A program made the translations under genes and the position numbers. The notes under the pieces were generated by a model. That model was not told the origin of the DNA. It was given only the letters and a program-made list of their open reading frames with translations, and made no database searches. Source: Halomonas smyrnensis AAD6 (GTDB taxonomy: Bacteria; Pseudomonadota; Gammaproteobacteria; Pseudomonadales; Halomonadaceae). Taken from it: a stretch of 64,000 nucleotides of DNA. The stretch spans positions 137,114 to 201,113 of the forward strand of contig NZ_AJKS02000003.1 in NCBI RefSeq assembly GCF_000265245.1. Reading direction: 5' to 3'. Positions within the stretch are counted from its first letter, which is position 1, and the number at the start of each line of letters is the position of its first letter. Shown here in pieces: positions 38,582 to 48,254 of the stretch.

Positions 38582-39435
38582 TCCCCGTCCTTGAGCGCCT
38601 GCGCCCTGGCGTACCACTGTTTCTTGGCACCGCCCAGGGTCCGGGCGGTCACCGCCGCGGCCTGCTTGACCCCCACGCCCTCGGCGAGCATGGCGGAAAG
38701 CAGCGCATCGGCATCGACACTGGCGGCCTCGTCGGCCGACTTCGGCGCGGCGCCGGCCACCATCACCACGAACTCGCCGCGAGCCTGGTCGGGGTCGTCC
38801 GCCATCCTCGCCAGCAGCGCCTCGGGGCTGCCCTCGAGGAAGGTCTCGAAGGTCTTGGTCAGCTCCCGGGCGAGCACCACCCGGCGTGCGCCGAGCACCG
38901 TGCCGAGATCGGCCAGGGTATCGCGGATGCGATGCGGCGACTCGTAGAAGACCAGCGTCTCCTCGCGCTCGGCCAGTGCCTCGAGGCGACCGCGCCGGGT
39001 GCCGCCCTTGGCCGGCAGGAAGCCCTGAAACAGGAAGCGATCGGTGGGCAGGCCCGCCGCCGAGAGCGCCGCCACCAGGGCACACGCGCCGGGCACCGGC
39101 ACGATGCGACGCCCGCGGGCGCGCAGCTCGCGCACCAGCACGAAGCCGGGATCGCTGATCAGGGGCGTGCCGGCATCGCTGACCAGCGCCACGGACTCCC
39201 CGGCGGCCAGCCGGGCATCGATCTGCTCTACCCGCGCCGACTCGTTGTGCTCGTGCAGCGACAGCAGCGGCGGCGCCACGCCCAGGTGGCGCAGCAGGCG
39301 CGAGGTGTGTCGCGTATCCTCGGCGGCCACCAGGTCGACCTCGCCCAGCAGCCGTGCGGCACGGGGGGCAAGGTCGTCCAGATTCCCAATCGGCGTGGCG
39401 ACCACGTACAATACCCCTAAGATGGCGTCTGTCAT
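38578..39435 (-). CDS. rsmI: 16S rRNA (cytidine-1402-2'-O)-methyltransferase
   Basis: RsmI 2'-O-methylates C1402 of 16S rRNA. The 285-residue tetrapyrrole-methylase-fold protein has LYVVATPIGNLDDLAPRA at the start, VAAEDTRHTSRLL, HEHNE, VSDAGTPLISDPG and YESPHRI. The ATG at 39435 begins MTDAILGVLYVV; the longer frame overlaps the divergent lpoA start. Divergence of rsmI and lpoA is standard. Confidence 0.96.
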   Translation of the reverse strand: MTDAILGVLYVVATPIGNLDDLAPRAARLLGEVDLVAAEDTRHTSRLLRHLGVAPPLLSLHEHNESARVEQIDARLAAGESVALVSDAGTPLISDPGFVLVRELRARGRRIVPVPGACALVAALSAAGLPTDRFLFQGFLPAKGGTRRGRLEALAEREETLVFYESPHRIRDTLADLGTVLGARRVVLARELTKTFETFLEGSPEALLARMADDPDQARGEFVVMVAGAAPKSADEAASVDADALLSAMLAEGVGVKQAAAVTARTLGGAKKQWYARAQALKDGD

Positions 39436-39481
39436 TTCGGCTCCCGGGAAGCTCTCCGCACGTGAGGACAAGGAAGGATTC

Positions 39482-41245
39482 ATGAAGATTTCGTCTCGCG
39501 GCCCGCTGGCCGCCGCCTTCGTGGCAATGTGGCTGGCCGGTTGTGCCTTCCAGCCTGGCATCACCGAACGACAACCCGTCGGCGATCCGGATCAGCTGCT
39601 GGCCCAGGCCGAGCAGCAGGCACCCGAGCAGGCCGCGCAGTCGCGGCTTCAGGCGGCCGACATCCTAGCACGCCAGGGCAGCCGCCCCCAGGCGCTAGAC
39701 ATTGCCAAGGGCATCGACGATAGCCGGCTCTCCGCCGAGGATCGCGGCCGCTGGGCGATGCTGCTGTCCGACCTCGGCGAGACCGAGGGTGACACCTCGG
39801 CGGTGATCCAGGCCGCCCAGCGGCTCGACGAGCTGCAGCTGTCCGGCGACCAGGCCGCGCTGCTGCGCGAGCGCCAGGCCCGCGCCCTCGGCCAGATCGG
39901 CGAAACGCGCGCCGCCACCCAGGCGCTGCTGCGCCTGCAGGCCGACACCGACCGGATCGACCTCAACGACCCGATCTGGGAACAGCTCTCGCGGCTGGCG
40001 CCGGGCGCCATCGACGAGCTGCGTGACGGCGCCAGCGAACCGACTCAGGCGTGGCTCGATCTCGCCGAGCTGGTCCGCGCCAGCGGCGGCGACATCGAAC
40101 GCCTGTTCGCCCGCCTCGACGACTGGCGCGACCGCAACCCCGACCACCCGGCGGCCCGCCAGCTGCCCGCCGACATCCTGGCACTGCGCGACCTGCGCGG
40201 ACAGGACGTGAGCCACATCGCCGTCTTCCTGCCCGAGTCCGGCCCCCTGGCCGGCGTCGCCGACGCCCTCGAGGAGGGCCTGCGCGCCCATCACATGAAC
40301 GAGGTGAACGGCGGAAGCCGCGGCACCCAGCTGACCTTCTTGGACTCCTCCGGCGGCAACTTCGACGCCCTCTACCAGGAGGCTCAACAGAGCGGCGCCC
40401 AGGTCGTGATCGGCCCGCTGAACAAGGAGGCGGTCACCGCCCTGGAACGCCGCGACCGGGTGCCGATGCCGACACTGGCGCTCAACTACGGCGAAGACGA
40501 GCACAGCAGCGCCAAGGGACTCTTCCAGTACGGCCTCTCCGCCGAGGACGAGGCGCGCTCGGTGGCCGCCCGCGGCCGCCAGGACGGCCACCGCAGCGCC
40601 TCGCTGCTGGTGCCGGACAACGCCTGGGGTCGCCGGGTCGGCGAGGCCTTCGCCGACGCCTGGCGCGAGCGTGATGGCCAGATCGCCAACGCCGTACGCT
40701 ACAACCCCGGCCGGCCGGCCACCGAAAGCACCCGCCGCGCGCTGGGCTCCAGCCGGCCCGACATGCTGTTCCTGCTGGCCCTGCCCGACTACGCCCGCCA
40801 GGTTCCGCCGACCATCGACTACTACGCCTACAAGCAGGAGCTGTCGGTCTACGCCACCTCGCATCTCTATGAGGGTCGCCCGCAGCCGCGCCTCGACAAG
40901 GACCTGAACGGCGTGATGTTCCTCGACATCCCCTGGCAGATTCCGGATGCCGCCGTGGGCGGCGAAGAGGCCCTGCCCTTCCTCGACAGCTATCGCCAGC
41001 TGCGCGAGGAGTCCGACCCCAACATGTTCCGCCTGATGGCCATGGGCGTGGACGCCTACGAGCTGGCCCGTCGCCTGCCGCAGTTCCAGGCCATTCCCGG
41101 CAGCGAGATGTTCGGCGCCACCGGCACCCTGAGCGCCGACCAGGACGGCCGCTTCCATCGCCGGCTGCCCTGGGCCCGCTTCGAGGATGGCGTGCCCCAG
41201 CCGGCGCTCGACATGAACCGCTTCGCCGATGACGCGTCCCGCTGA
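39482..41245 (+). CDS. lpoA: Penicillin-binding protein activator LpoA (lipoprotein)
   Basis: LpoA is an outer-membrane lipoprotein that activates PBP1A from outside. The 587-residue precursor has a signal peptide ending LAGC with the lipid Cys at about 21. An N-terminal helical TPR-like domain (to about 240) is followed by a periplasmic-binding-protein domain starting HIAVFLPESGPLAGVADALEEG and including VVIGPLNKEAV. AAGGAAGG precedes the ATG. It overlaps yraN by 17 nt and opens the lpoA-yraN-SIS-dolP operon. Confidence 0.93.
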   Translation: MKISSRGPLAAAFVAMWLAGCAFQPGITERQPVGDPDQLLAQAEQQAPEQAAQSRLQAADILARQGSRPQALDIAKGIDDSRLSAEDRGRWAMLLSDLGETEGDTSAVIQAAQRLDELQLSGDQAALLRERQARALGQIGETRAATQALLRLQADTDRIDLNDPIWEQLSRLAPGAIDELRDGASEPTQAWLDLAELVRASGGDIERLFARLDDWRDRNPDHPAARQLPADILALRDLRGQDVSHIAVFLPESGPLAGVADALEEGLRAHHMNEVNGGSRGTQLTFLDSSGGNFDALYQEAQQSGAQVVIGPLNKEAVTALERRDRVPMPTLALNYGEDEHSSAKGLFQYGLSAEDEARSVAARGRQDGHRSASLLVPDNAWGRRVGEAFADAWRERDGQIANAVRYNPGRPATESTRRALGSSRPDMLFLLALPDYARQVPPTIDYYAYKQELSVYATSHLYEGRPQPRLDKDLNGVMFLDIPWQIPDAAVGGEEALPFLDSYRQLREESDPNMFRLMAMGVDAYELARRLPQFQAIPGSEMFGATGTLSADQDGRFHRRLPWARFEDGVPQPALDMNRFADDASR

Positions 41246-41597
41246 CGCCCGCGCCCGGGGCGCTCGCATCGAGCGCCTCGCCGCCGACTGGCTGGCGGCC
41301 CGCGGGCTCACGCTCGAGGCCGCCAACCAGCACGCCAGGGGCGGCGAGCTCGACCTGGTGATGCGCGAGGGCGAGACCCTGGTGTTCGTCGAGGTCCGCC
41401 ACCGCCGGAACGCCCGTCACGGCCACCCGCTCGAGACCGTCACCACCACCAAGCAGCGCCGCCTGATCCAGGCGGCGCGTTTTTATCTGCAACGCAACCG
41501 GCTATCATGTGCCTGCCGCTTCGATGTGCTGGCCGTCACCGGCACGCCTCCGGACCTCGAATTCATCTGGGTCCCCGGCGCCTTCGAAGCGTTCTGA
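41229..41597 (+). CDS. yraN: YraN family (UPF0102) nuclease-fold protein
   Basis: This 122-residue protein of the restriction-endonuclease-like fold has ARGARIERLAADWLAARG, GGELDLVMRE and LVFVEVRHR. The Glu/Asp and E-V-R pattern resembles a PD-(D/E)XK site, with Arg where Lys is often found. Its function is not firmly known. The start lies inside lpoA, as in other species. Confidence 0.9.
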   Translation: MTRPADARARGARIERLAADWLAARGLTLEAANQHARGGELDLVMREGETLVFVEVRHRRNARHGHPLETVTTTKQRRLIQAARFYLQRNRLSCACRFDVLAVTGTPPDLEFIWVPGAFEAF

Positions 41598-41606
41598 TCG
41601 CCCTAG

Positions 41607-42214
<608 letters not shown>

Positions 42215-42215
<1 letters not shown>

Positions 42216-42799
42216 TGCCCATGATCGATAAGTCACGCCTCCTGGGCCTGCCCCTGGTCCTGCTGCTGGCCCTGTCCGGCTGCACCACCATGACGGCGGC
42301 CACCAGCTCCGGCCCCATCAACGAGAACTACAGCGAGCGCACCGTCGGCACCAAGGTCGAGGACGACAGCATCGAGACCAAGGTCGCCCACAACCTCGGC
42401 AGCACCGACGCCCGCCTCGGCGACGCGCGCATCAACGTCGACAGCTACAACGGCGTGGTGCTGCTCACCGGGCAGGTGCCGAGCCAGGAACTCAAGAACA
42501 TGGCCGAGCGCATCGCCGGTGAGGTGCGCAACGTTCGCCGCGTTCACAACCAGCTGAGCGTGGCCGCCAACCTGCCGGCCAGCCAGCGGCTCGCCGACAC
42601 CTGGCTCACGACCCGCATCCGCACCGCCCTGGCCGCCAACGAGGCCATCGACTCCAGCAAGCTGCGCATCGTGACCGAGAACGACAGCGTCTTCCTGATG
42701 GGCATCGTGCGCCGCCAGGAAGCCGAACGCGTCGTCGCCGCGGTCCGCAACGTCGGCGGCATGCAACGCATCGTCAAGGTGTTCGACTACCTCGACTGA
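42215..42799 (+). CDS. dolP: BON-domain outer-membrane lipoprotein DolP
   Basis: DolP (YraP) is a lipoprotein that supports outer-membrane integrity and Bam function near the division site. The 194-residue precursor has signal LLGLPLVLLLALSGC with the lipid Cys at about 22-24. Two BON domains follow, starting near VEDDSIETKVAHNL and TWLTTRIRTALAAN. ATG at 42215 overlaps the preceding stop by 1 nt; ATG at 42221 is also possible. Confidence 0.92.
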
Positions 42800-42833
42800 C
42801 GCCCTCTCGCCCCGCCATTCGGCGGCAAGGAAC

Positions 42834-42867
42834 GAAAAACGGCAGGCCCGAGGGCCTGCCGTTTTTC
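42834..42867. terminator. Bidirectional terminator between dolP and sspB
   Basis: GAAAAACGGCAGGCCC (42834-42849) and GGGCCTGCCGTTTTTC (42852-42867) form a perfect 16-bp stem with a tight loop and T5 on each strand, between convergent operons. Confidence 0.9.
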
Positions 42868-42903
42868 TGTCAATGCTCCGCGCAAGACGGCGGAAGGGAC
42901 GCG

Positions 42904-43383
42904 CTACTTGACCACGCGCAGCGAGGGACGCCCCTTCTTCGGCGCCTCGTCCGGCTCGCCGCCGGCATCGGCTTCGCCGTCATCAGGCTCGACGTTCTCG
43001 ACGCTGGACAGACCCGGCGCCTCGTCTTCCGAGACCTCGTCCGCCACGTCATTGGCGTCCTCGGCCGGCATCACCGGCTCATGACCGAACACCATGCCGA
43101 CACCGTTCTCACGGGCATAGATCGCGATCAGCGCCTCGGTCGGCACCATGATCTGGGTCGGCTGACCACCGAAGCGCGCCGAGAAGGCGATGGCCTCGTT
43201 GGTCATCGACAGATCGCGAATCGCGCTGACGCCGAGGTTGAGCACGATCTGGCCGTTCTGCACGAACTGACGCGGCACCTCGACGCCCGCCTGCTCGGCA
43301 TCGACCACGATGTAGGGCGTCAGCTCGTTGTCCAGCAGCCACTCGTACAGGGCCCGCGCGATATAGGGACGACTCGATTGCAT
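42904..43383 (-). CDS. sspB: ClpXP protease specificity-enhancing factor SspB
   Basis: SspB tethers ssrA-tagged proteins to ClpXP. The 159-residue protein has SRPYIARALYEWLLDN and LNLGVSAIRDLSMTNEAI in the folded domain. An acidic linker and the C-terminal GRPSLRVVK, the XB motif that docks on ClpX, follow. It lies 55 nt after sspA in a two-gene operon. Confidence 0.95.
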   Translation of the reverse strand: MQSSRPYIARALYEWLLDNELTPYIVVDAEQAGVEVPRQFVQNGQIVLNLGVSAIRDLSMTNEAIAFSARFGGQPTQIMVPTEALIAIYARENGVGMVFGHEPVMPAEDANDVADEVSEDEAPGLSSVENVEPDDGEADAGGEPDEAPKKGRPSLRVVK

Positions 43384-43438
43384 CGGTTGGCCCTCCAGGA
43401 AAGCGGCCCCGGCGCGCTGCCGGGGCGTGAAAGAACAT

Positions 43439-44065
43439 TCAGGGGCGCATCTCGCGCTCGGCTTCGCTCAGCGAGGCCCGGAAGCCATCGCGTTCGAAGA
43501 CGCGCTCCATGTACCCCATCAGCGGCTTGATCTGCTTCTCCGGCATCTCGATGCCGAGCGCCGGCAGACGCCACAGGATCGGCGCCAGGCAGCAGTCCAC
43601 CAGGGTGAACTCCTCGCTCATGAAGAACGGCATGTCCTCGAAGATCGGCGAGATGCCGACCAGGCTCTCGCGCAGCTCCTTGCGGGCCTTCTCGGCTTCC
43701 TTCTTGGTGCCGTTCTGGATCTGCTCGACCATCGGGCACCATTCGCGCTCGATGCGATGCATCCACAGCCGGCTCTGCGCCCGGGCCACCGGATACACCG
43801 GCAGCAGCGGCGGATGCGGGAACCGCTCGTCGAGGTACTCCATCATCACCTTGGACTCATAGAGCACCAGGTCGCGGTCGAGCAGCGTGGGCACGCTGTT
43901 GTAGGGGTTGAGGTCGGCGAGCTCCTCGGGGTGGCTCTCCTCGGTGACCTCGACGATATCCACTGCCACGCCCTTCTCGGCGAGCACGATACGCACCCGA
44001 TGACTGTAATGATCATCGCCCCCGGAATAGAAGATCATCGATGACCGCTTGGCCACTACACCCAT
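43439..44065 (-). CDS. sspA: Stringent starvation protein A
   Basis: SspA is a glutathione-S-transferase-fold protein that binds RNA polymerase and alters stress transcription. The 208-residue product has [39 protein letters not shown] and the PHP-like turn FPHPPLLP, typical of SspA. It has no catalytic GST residues. A possible extended -10 (TGTTATCAT) lies about 30 nt upstream. Confidence 0.94.
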   Translation of the reverse strand: MGVVAKRSSMIFYSGGDDHYSHRVRIVLAEKGVAVDIVEVTEESHPEELADLNPYNSVPTLLDRDLVLYESKVMMEYLDERFPHPPLLPVYPVARAQSRLWMHRIEREWCPMVEQIQNGTKKEAEKARKELRESLVGISPIFEDMPFFMSEEFTLVDCCLAPILWRLPALGIEMPEKQIKPLMGYMERVFERDGFRASLSEAEREMRP

Positions 44066-44160
44066 GAAACCATCCTCGCATCAGTTCGTGGCGGCATGAT
44101 AACACGACGTGCCGCCTCCCGGGGCGTCGGTTGGCGCCCCGCTAACGCCACGGCATACGA

Positions 44161-44192
44161 CGCGGGCGCATGGCCGATGCCATGCGCCCGCG
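44161..44192 (-). terminator. Hairpin after cytochrome c1 gene
   Basis: A perfect 14-bp inverted repeat (CGCGGGCGCATGGC and its complement) with a CGAT loop lies just after the petC stop. No T tract follows, so it may be a partial terminator or an mRNA 3' stabiliser before sspA. Confidence 0.55.
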
Positions 44193-44205
44193 CGGCCGGA
44201 CGTGA

Positions 44206-44973
44206 TCAGTGAATGTCGCGCCAGTACTCGCGCTTGAGCAGATAGGCGATGACGCCGAAGACGAAGATGAAGATCAGCACCTTGGGCGCCAGGGCCTCGG
44301 CCTTGAGCCGGGACGGCTCGCCGGCATAGGCCAGGAAGTTGGTCAGATCGTAGACCGCACCCTCGAACTCGTCCGGCTCCATGGCGCCGGGACTCGTCAC
44401 CTGCAACACCTCGCAGGACTGGTACTTGCCGGTGAGAGGATCGAGCTCGGCCCCCTCGACGGGGTGTTCACTGGCGGCACAGACCTTCTCCTGCACGCCC
44501 TGCAGCGGCTCGAGCACGTTGGGCATCGCCACCAGCGGGAAGACCTGATTGTTGACGCCGGTGGGCCGCGACGGGTCGCGATAGAAGCCGAGGAGATAGG
44601 AGTAGATCCAGTCGGTACCGCGCAGCCGCGCCTCCAGGGTCAGGTCCGGCGGCGCCGCGCCGAACCAGCCTTCGCCATCCTCGGCCGACATGGCATTGCG
44701 CATCTGGTCGTTGAAGCCCAGCGGCTCGGCGAAGATCAGATGGTCCTCGACCAGATCCTGAGGCATGCCCAGGTCCTCCGCCGCCCGCGAGAAGCGCTGG
44801 TACTGCAGGGAATGACAGCCCATGCAGTAGTTGACGAAGAGCTTCATGCCACGCTGCAGCGACGCCCGATCATGAAGATCAGGCGTCATCTCCTGCAGGT
44901 GCGCTCCGCCCCCGGCGGCGAACCCGAGCGTCGGAAGCAGGGCCAGGATCAGAGCCAGCAGTCCCTTTTTCAT
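44206..44973 (-). CDS. petC: Cytochrome c1 of the bc1 complex
   Basis: The 255-residue precursor has a signal peptide (1-20), haem c motif CMGCH (50-54), the axial Met in a region near PLVAMPNVLEP, and a C-terminal membrane anchor (about 232-249) before LKREYWRDIH. It passes electrons from the Rieske protein to soluble cytochrome c. Its ATG overlaps the petB stop by 1 nt. Confidence 0.95.
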   Translation of the reverse strand: MKKGLLALILALLPTLGFAAGGGAHLQEMTPDLHDRASLQRGMKLFVNYCMGCHSLQYQRFSRAAEDLGMPQDLVEDHLIFAEPLGFNDQMRNAMSAEDGEGWFGAAPPDLTLEARLRGTDWIYSYLLGFYRDPSRPTGVNNQVFPLVAMPNVLEPLQGVQEKVCAASEHPVEGAELDPLTGKYQSCEVLQVTSPGAMEPDEFEGAVYDLTNFLAYAGEPSRLKAEALAPKVLIFIFVFGVIAYLLKREYWRDIH

Positions 44974-46232
44974 CAGCCAGTCACCCTTTCCGGAACGGGT
45001 TTGGTCTTCTCCCAGCGGCTGTAGAACGGCATCAGCAGGAAGAAGGCGAAGTAGAGCACGGTACACAGCTGCGCCAGCACCGTGCGCGCGGCGGTCGGCG
45101 GCAGCACGCCGAGCACCCCGAGCACGATGAAGCTCAGCGCGAACAGCGTCAGCATCAGCTTCGAGACCCAGCCCTTGTAGCGAATGGAGCGCACCGGACT
45201 GCGATCCAGCCAGGGCAGCACGAACAGCACCGCGATGGCCGCTCCCATGCACACCACGCCGAGGAACTTGGCATCGAGGCCGAACAGCGAGAAGTTGATG
45301 GCGCGCAGAATCGCGTAGAAGGGCGTGAAGTACCATACCGGCGCGATATGATCCGGCGTCTTGAGCGGATTCGCCGGCTCGAAGTTGGGCTTCTCGAGGA
45401 AGTACCCGCCGCCCTCCGGAAAATAGAAGATCACCGCGCAGAACACGAACAGGAAGACGGCCACGCCGACGATGTCCTTGACCGTGTAGTAGGGATGGAA
45501 CGGAATGCCGTCCAGCGGCTTGCCGCTCTCGTCCTTCCTGGCCTTGATGTCGATGCCGTCGGGATTGTTCGAGCCGACCTCGTGCAGGGCGATGATGTGC
45601 AGCACCACCAGCGCCAGGATCACGATCGGCAGCGCCACCACGTGCAGGGCGAAGAAGCGGTTCAGGGTGATGCCGGAAATCAGATAGTCGCCGCGCACCC
45701 ACTGGGCCAGATCCGGCCCGATGCCGGGAATGGCGGAGAACAGCGAGATGATCACCTGAGCGCCCCAGTAGGACATCTGGCCCCAGGGCAGCAGGTAGCC
45801 CATGAAGGCCTCGGCCATCAGCGCCAGGTAGATCGCCATGCCGAAGATCCACACCAGCTCCCGAGGGGCCTTGTAGGAGCCGTAGAGCAGGCCGCGGAAC
45901 ATGTGCAGGTAGACCACGACGAAGAACGCCGAGGCGCCGGTGGAGTGCATGTAGCGGATCAGCCAGCCCCACTCCACGTCGCGCATGATGTATTCGACCG
46001 AGGCGAAGGCGCCCTCGGCGGACGGATTGAAGCTCATGGTCAGCCAGATGCCGGTGAGAATCTGGTTGACCAGCACCAGCAGCGCCAGCGAGCCGAAGAA
46101 ATACCAGAAGTTGAAGTTCTTCGGCGCGTAGTACTTCGACAGATGCTCCTGCCACATCTGCGTGGCCGGGAAGCGATCATCGACCCAGCGCATGACGCCG
46201 CGTTCCGCCTTGGGCTTATCGGGATTCGCCAT
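44973..46232 (-). CDS. petB: Cytochrome b of the bc1 complex
   Basis: The 419-residue protein has eight membrane helices and binds both b haems. Histidine ligands lie in YMHSTGASAFFVVVYLHMFR and FFALHVVALPIVILALVVLH. PWGQMSYWG and PDHIAPVWYFTPFYAILR (a PEW-type Qo loop, here with PVWY) are family marks. Full-length bacterial type, not split. It overlaps petA by 1 nt. Confidence 0.97.
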   Translation of the reverse strand: MANPDKPKAERGVMRWVDDRFPATQMWQEHLSKYYAPKNFNFWYFFGSLALLVLVNQILTGIWLTMSFNPSAEGAFASVEYIMRDVEWGWLIRYMHSTGASAFFVVVYLHMFRGLLYGSYKAPRELVWIFGMAIYLALMAEAFMGYLLPWGQMSYWGAQVIISLFSAIPGIGPDLAQWVRGDYLISGITLNRFFALHVVALPIVILALVVLHIIALHEVGSNNPDGIDIKARKDESGKPLDGIPFHPYYTVKDIVGVAVFLFVFCAVIFYFPEGGGYFLEKPNFEPANPLKTPDHIAPVWYFTPFYAILRAINFSLFGLDAKFLGVVCMGAAIAVLFVLPWLDRSPVRSIRYKGWVSKLMLTLFALSFIVLGVLGVLPPTAARTVLAQLCTVLYFAFFLLMPFYSRWEKTKPVPERVTG

Positions 46233-46831
46233 CAGGCCGTCTCCTCATCCTCACCGACGACGATGACGTCGTCACTCTCGAAGCGATAGGGGGGCACCTC
46301 CAGATTCAGCGGCGCCGGCACGTTGGCAAATACGCGCCCCGCCAGATCGAAGCGCGAACCGTGACACGGGCAGAAGAAACCGCCCGGCCAGTCGGCGACG
46401 CCGACGTCGTCGGCCCCGGGATCCGGCTTGAACAGCGGCGAACACCCCAGATGCGTGCAGATGCCGATCAGCACCCCGATCTCCGGGCGAATGGCCCGCA
46501 GCGGACCGCCGGCATAGCCGGGCTGCTGAGGCTCCTCGGAGCCGGGATCGGCCAGCAGCTCACCGCCGAGGGCCTCGGTGCGCTCGATCATTTCGGGCGT
46601 CCGATAGAGCACCCACACCGGGCGCCCACGCCACTCGACGGTCATGCGCTGACCGGGCTCGAGCTTGGAGATGTCCGCCTTGACCGGCGCACCGGCGGCA
46701 CGCGCCCGAGCGCTCGGCTGCCAGGAAGACAAGAAGGGAACCGCTACCCCGACCGCCCCCGCCGCACCGACGACGGAGGTGGCGCCCACGAGGAAACGGC
46801 GTCGCCCCTTGTTCACGCCGCTGTCTGTCAT
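46232..46831 (-). CDS. petA: Ubiquinol-cytochrome c reductase iron-sulfur (Rieske) subunit
   Basis: The 199-residue protein has a Tat-type N-terminus (RRRF, 10-13) and a membrane anchor (about 16-36). The 2Fe-2S ligands are Cys125, His127 and Cys130 in CTHLGC, and Cys154, Cys156 and His157 in CPCHGSRFD. First gene of petABC. The ATG at 46831 is preceded by GGGAGA; longer frames contain the promoter. Confidence 0.96.
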   Translation of the reverse strand: MTDSGVNKGRRRFLVGATSVVGAAGAVGVAVPFLSSWQPSARARAAGAPVKADISKLEPGQRMTVEWRGRPVWVLYRTPEMIERTEALGGELLADPGSEEPQQPGYAGGPLRAIRPEIGVLIGICTHLGCSPLFKPDPGADDVGVADWPGGFFCPCHGSRFDLAGRVFANVPAPLNLEVPPYRFESDDVIVVGEDEETA

Positions 46832-46915
46832 TGTTGGTATTCTCCCATCAGCGTTTGCCCGCCCTTCCTGCGCGAGCCACCAGAGCCGCGACCACGAGGT
46901 TGAGGAATGCATTCC

Positions 46916-46944
46916 ATGGTAGGTAATGGGGGCAGCCTGCACAA
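46916..46944 (-). promoter_or_regulatory. Likely sigma-70 promoter of petABC
   Basis: On the minus strand TTGTGC (46944-46939) and TACCAT (46921-46916) are 17 bp apart, giving a leader of about 78 nt before the Rieske ATG. Confidence 0.5.
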
Positions 46945-46995
46945 CACGCCGCGCCGAGAGCCCGACACCAAGGCGCCGGTCTCTTGACCTCGCAC

Positions 46996-47034
46996 AAAAA
47001 AAAAGCGCCCGGGTCCTGAGGACCCGGCGCTTTT
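46996..47034 (-). terminator. Terminator of the rplM-rpsI operon
   Basis: GCGCC-GGGTCC pairs with GGACCCGGGCGC (one bulged base) and is followed on the minus strand by nine T residues. It lies 19 nt after the rpsI stop. Confidence 0.9.
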
Positions 47035-47052
47035 GACGAGGCTCGTCGCAGC

Positions 47053-47442
47053 TTAACGCTTGGAGAACTGCGGACGACGACGGGCCTTGCGCAGACCGAT
47101 CTTCTTACGCTCGACCTCACGGGCGTCACGAGTGACGTAGCCGGCTTCGCGCAGCGGCTTGCGGAAGTCTTCGTTGTACTGCATCAGGGCGCGGGTAACA
47201 CCGTGACGGATGGCGCCGGCCTGGGCGCTGCCGCCGCCACCCTTGACGGTCACGTAGACGTCGAACTGGCCGAGGGTCTCGGTCAGCTCGAGCGGCTGAC
47301 GGACGACCATGCGACCGGTGACGCGGCCGAAGAACTCGTCCAGCTCACGGTTGTTGACGGTGATCTTGCCAGTGCCCGGCTTCAGGAAGACGCGGGCGGT
47401 AGAGGTCTTGCGGCGACCGGTACCGTAATACTGCTGTGTCAT
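47053..47442 (-). CDS. rpsI: 30S ribosomal protein S9
   Basis: The 129-residue protein starts [16 protein letters not shown] and ends RRRPQFSKR, whose basic tail reaches the P-site t[21 protein letters not shown] is the family signature. It lies 13 nt after rplM. Confidence 0.98.
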   Translation of the reverse strand: MTQQYYGTGRRKTSTARVFLKPGTGKITVNNRELDEFFGRVTGRMVVRQPLELTETLGQFDVYVTVKGGGGSAQAGAIRHGVTRALMQYNEDFRKPLREAGYVTRDAREVERKKIGLRKARRRPQFSKR

Positions 47443-47455
47443 GGCGAAAGCTCCC

Positions 47456-47884
47456 TCAGATGTTCAGTTCTTGCGGCTGCTGCGCGGCGTGCGGATGCTC
47501 GGTGCCGGCGTAGACCTTGAGCTTGGAGTACATGGCACGACCCAGCGGGCCCTTCGGGAGCATGCCCTTGACCGCGGACTCGATGACGCGCTCCGGTGCG
47601 TGAGCGATCATCTTCTCGAAGTTCATGGAGCGCAGGCCACCCGGATAACCGGTGTGACGATAGTAGTTCTTGGCGCTCGCCTTGTTGCCGGTGACATGCA
47701 CCTTCTCGGCGTTGATCACGACGATGTAGTCGCCGGTGTCAACGTGCGGGGTGTATTCCGGCTTGTGCTTGCCACGCAGGCGGCGAGCGATCTCGGTGGC
47801 CAGACGGCCCAGAGTCTTGTCCGCAGCGTCGACGACGTACCAGTCGCGCTGGACGGACTGCGGCTTGGCAGTGAACGTCTTCAT
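47456..47884 (-). CDS. rplM: 50S ribosomal protein L13
   Basis: The 142-residue protein has [19 protein letters not shown] at the start and [19 protein letters not shown] near the end. In E. coli L13 represses its own operon through its mRNA leader. A leader of about 100 nt with a hairpin is present here, but the mechanism is not shown by sequence alone. Confidence 0.98.
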   Translation of the reverse strand: MKTFTAKPQSVQRDWYVVDAADKTLGRLATEIARRLRGKHKPEYTPHVDTGDYIVVINAEKVHVTGNKASAKNYYRHTGYPGGLRSMNFEKMIAHAPERVIESAVKGMLPKGPLGRAMYSKLKVYAGTEHPHAAQQPQELNI

Positions 47885-47910
47885 GGGTGAATCACCAAAT
47901 CGATGTATTG

Positions 47911-47938
47911 GGTCCTGCCCGCCTCGGCGGTTCGGACC
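47911..47938 (-). promoter_or_regulatory. Hairpin in the rplM leader
   Basis: On the minus strand GGTCC, CCGCC, a GAG loop, GGCGG-like bases and GGACC form an imperfect stem 27-54 nt before the rplM ATG. It could take part in L13 autoregulation; this is inference. Confidence 0.4.
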
Positions 47939-47990
47939 ATCCCTATTTTTCTTGGTTGCCGCCCGGGGACGACAACGGTCAAGCGCGCGA

Positions 47991-48019
47991 ATTCTACACG
48001 CCCTACTCCGTCAGGACAA
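47991..48019 (-). promoter_or_regulatory. Promoter of rplM-rpsI
   Basis: On the minus strand TTGTCC (48019-48014) and TAGAAT (47996-47991) are 17 bp apart. Transcription would begin near 47984, leaving a leader of about 100 nt. Confidence 0.7.
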
Positions 48020-48109
48020 TGCTTTCCGCCCCAAGGCAGGAATCCCTTGCACGAAAACGCTCGAGCCAACAGCTGAAAAGTCGAACAGTCAGCGAGCGAA
48101 GGCCAGTCC

Positions 48110-48254
48110 TAGGCCCGTTCCCTACGGGCCAACGCACTTCCCACATCCATGTGGGTCGCAAGGCAAGCATCGGCGAGAAGGCGGACCGGGCTCGCGCACG
48201 AGCTGATGTTTAACCCCGTCTAGCCGAGCGCAGCGACTTTCGTGCACCGGCTAG
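48110..48254. repeat. Hairpin-rich intergenic element between rplM and zapE
   Basis: The 366 bp without a gene (47885-48250) hold the rplM promoter and, further out, a cluster of inverted repeats: GGCCCGT/ACGGGCC (48112-48130), CCCACAT/ATGTGGG (48140-48155), GCTCG/CGAGC (48190-48203) and CTAGCCG/CGGCTAG (48220-48254, overlapping the zapE stop). No ORF with coding character was seen. It may be a REP-like repeat, a small transcript or a compound terminator for zapE. Confidence 0.55.
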
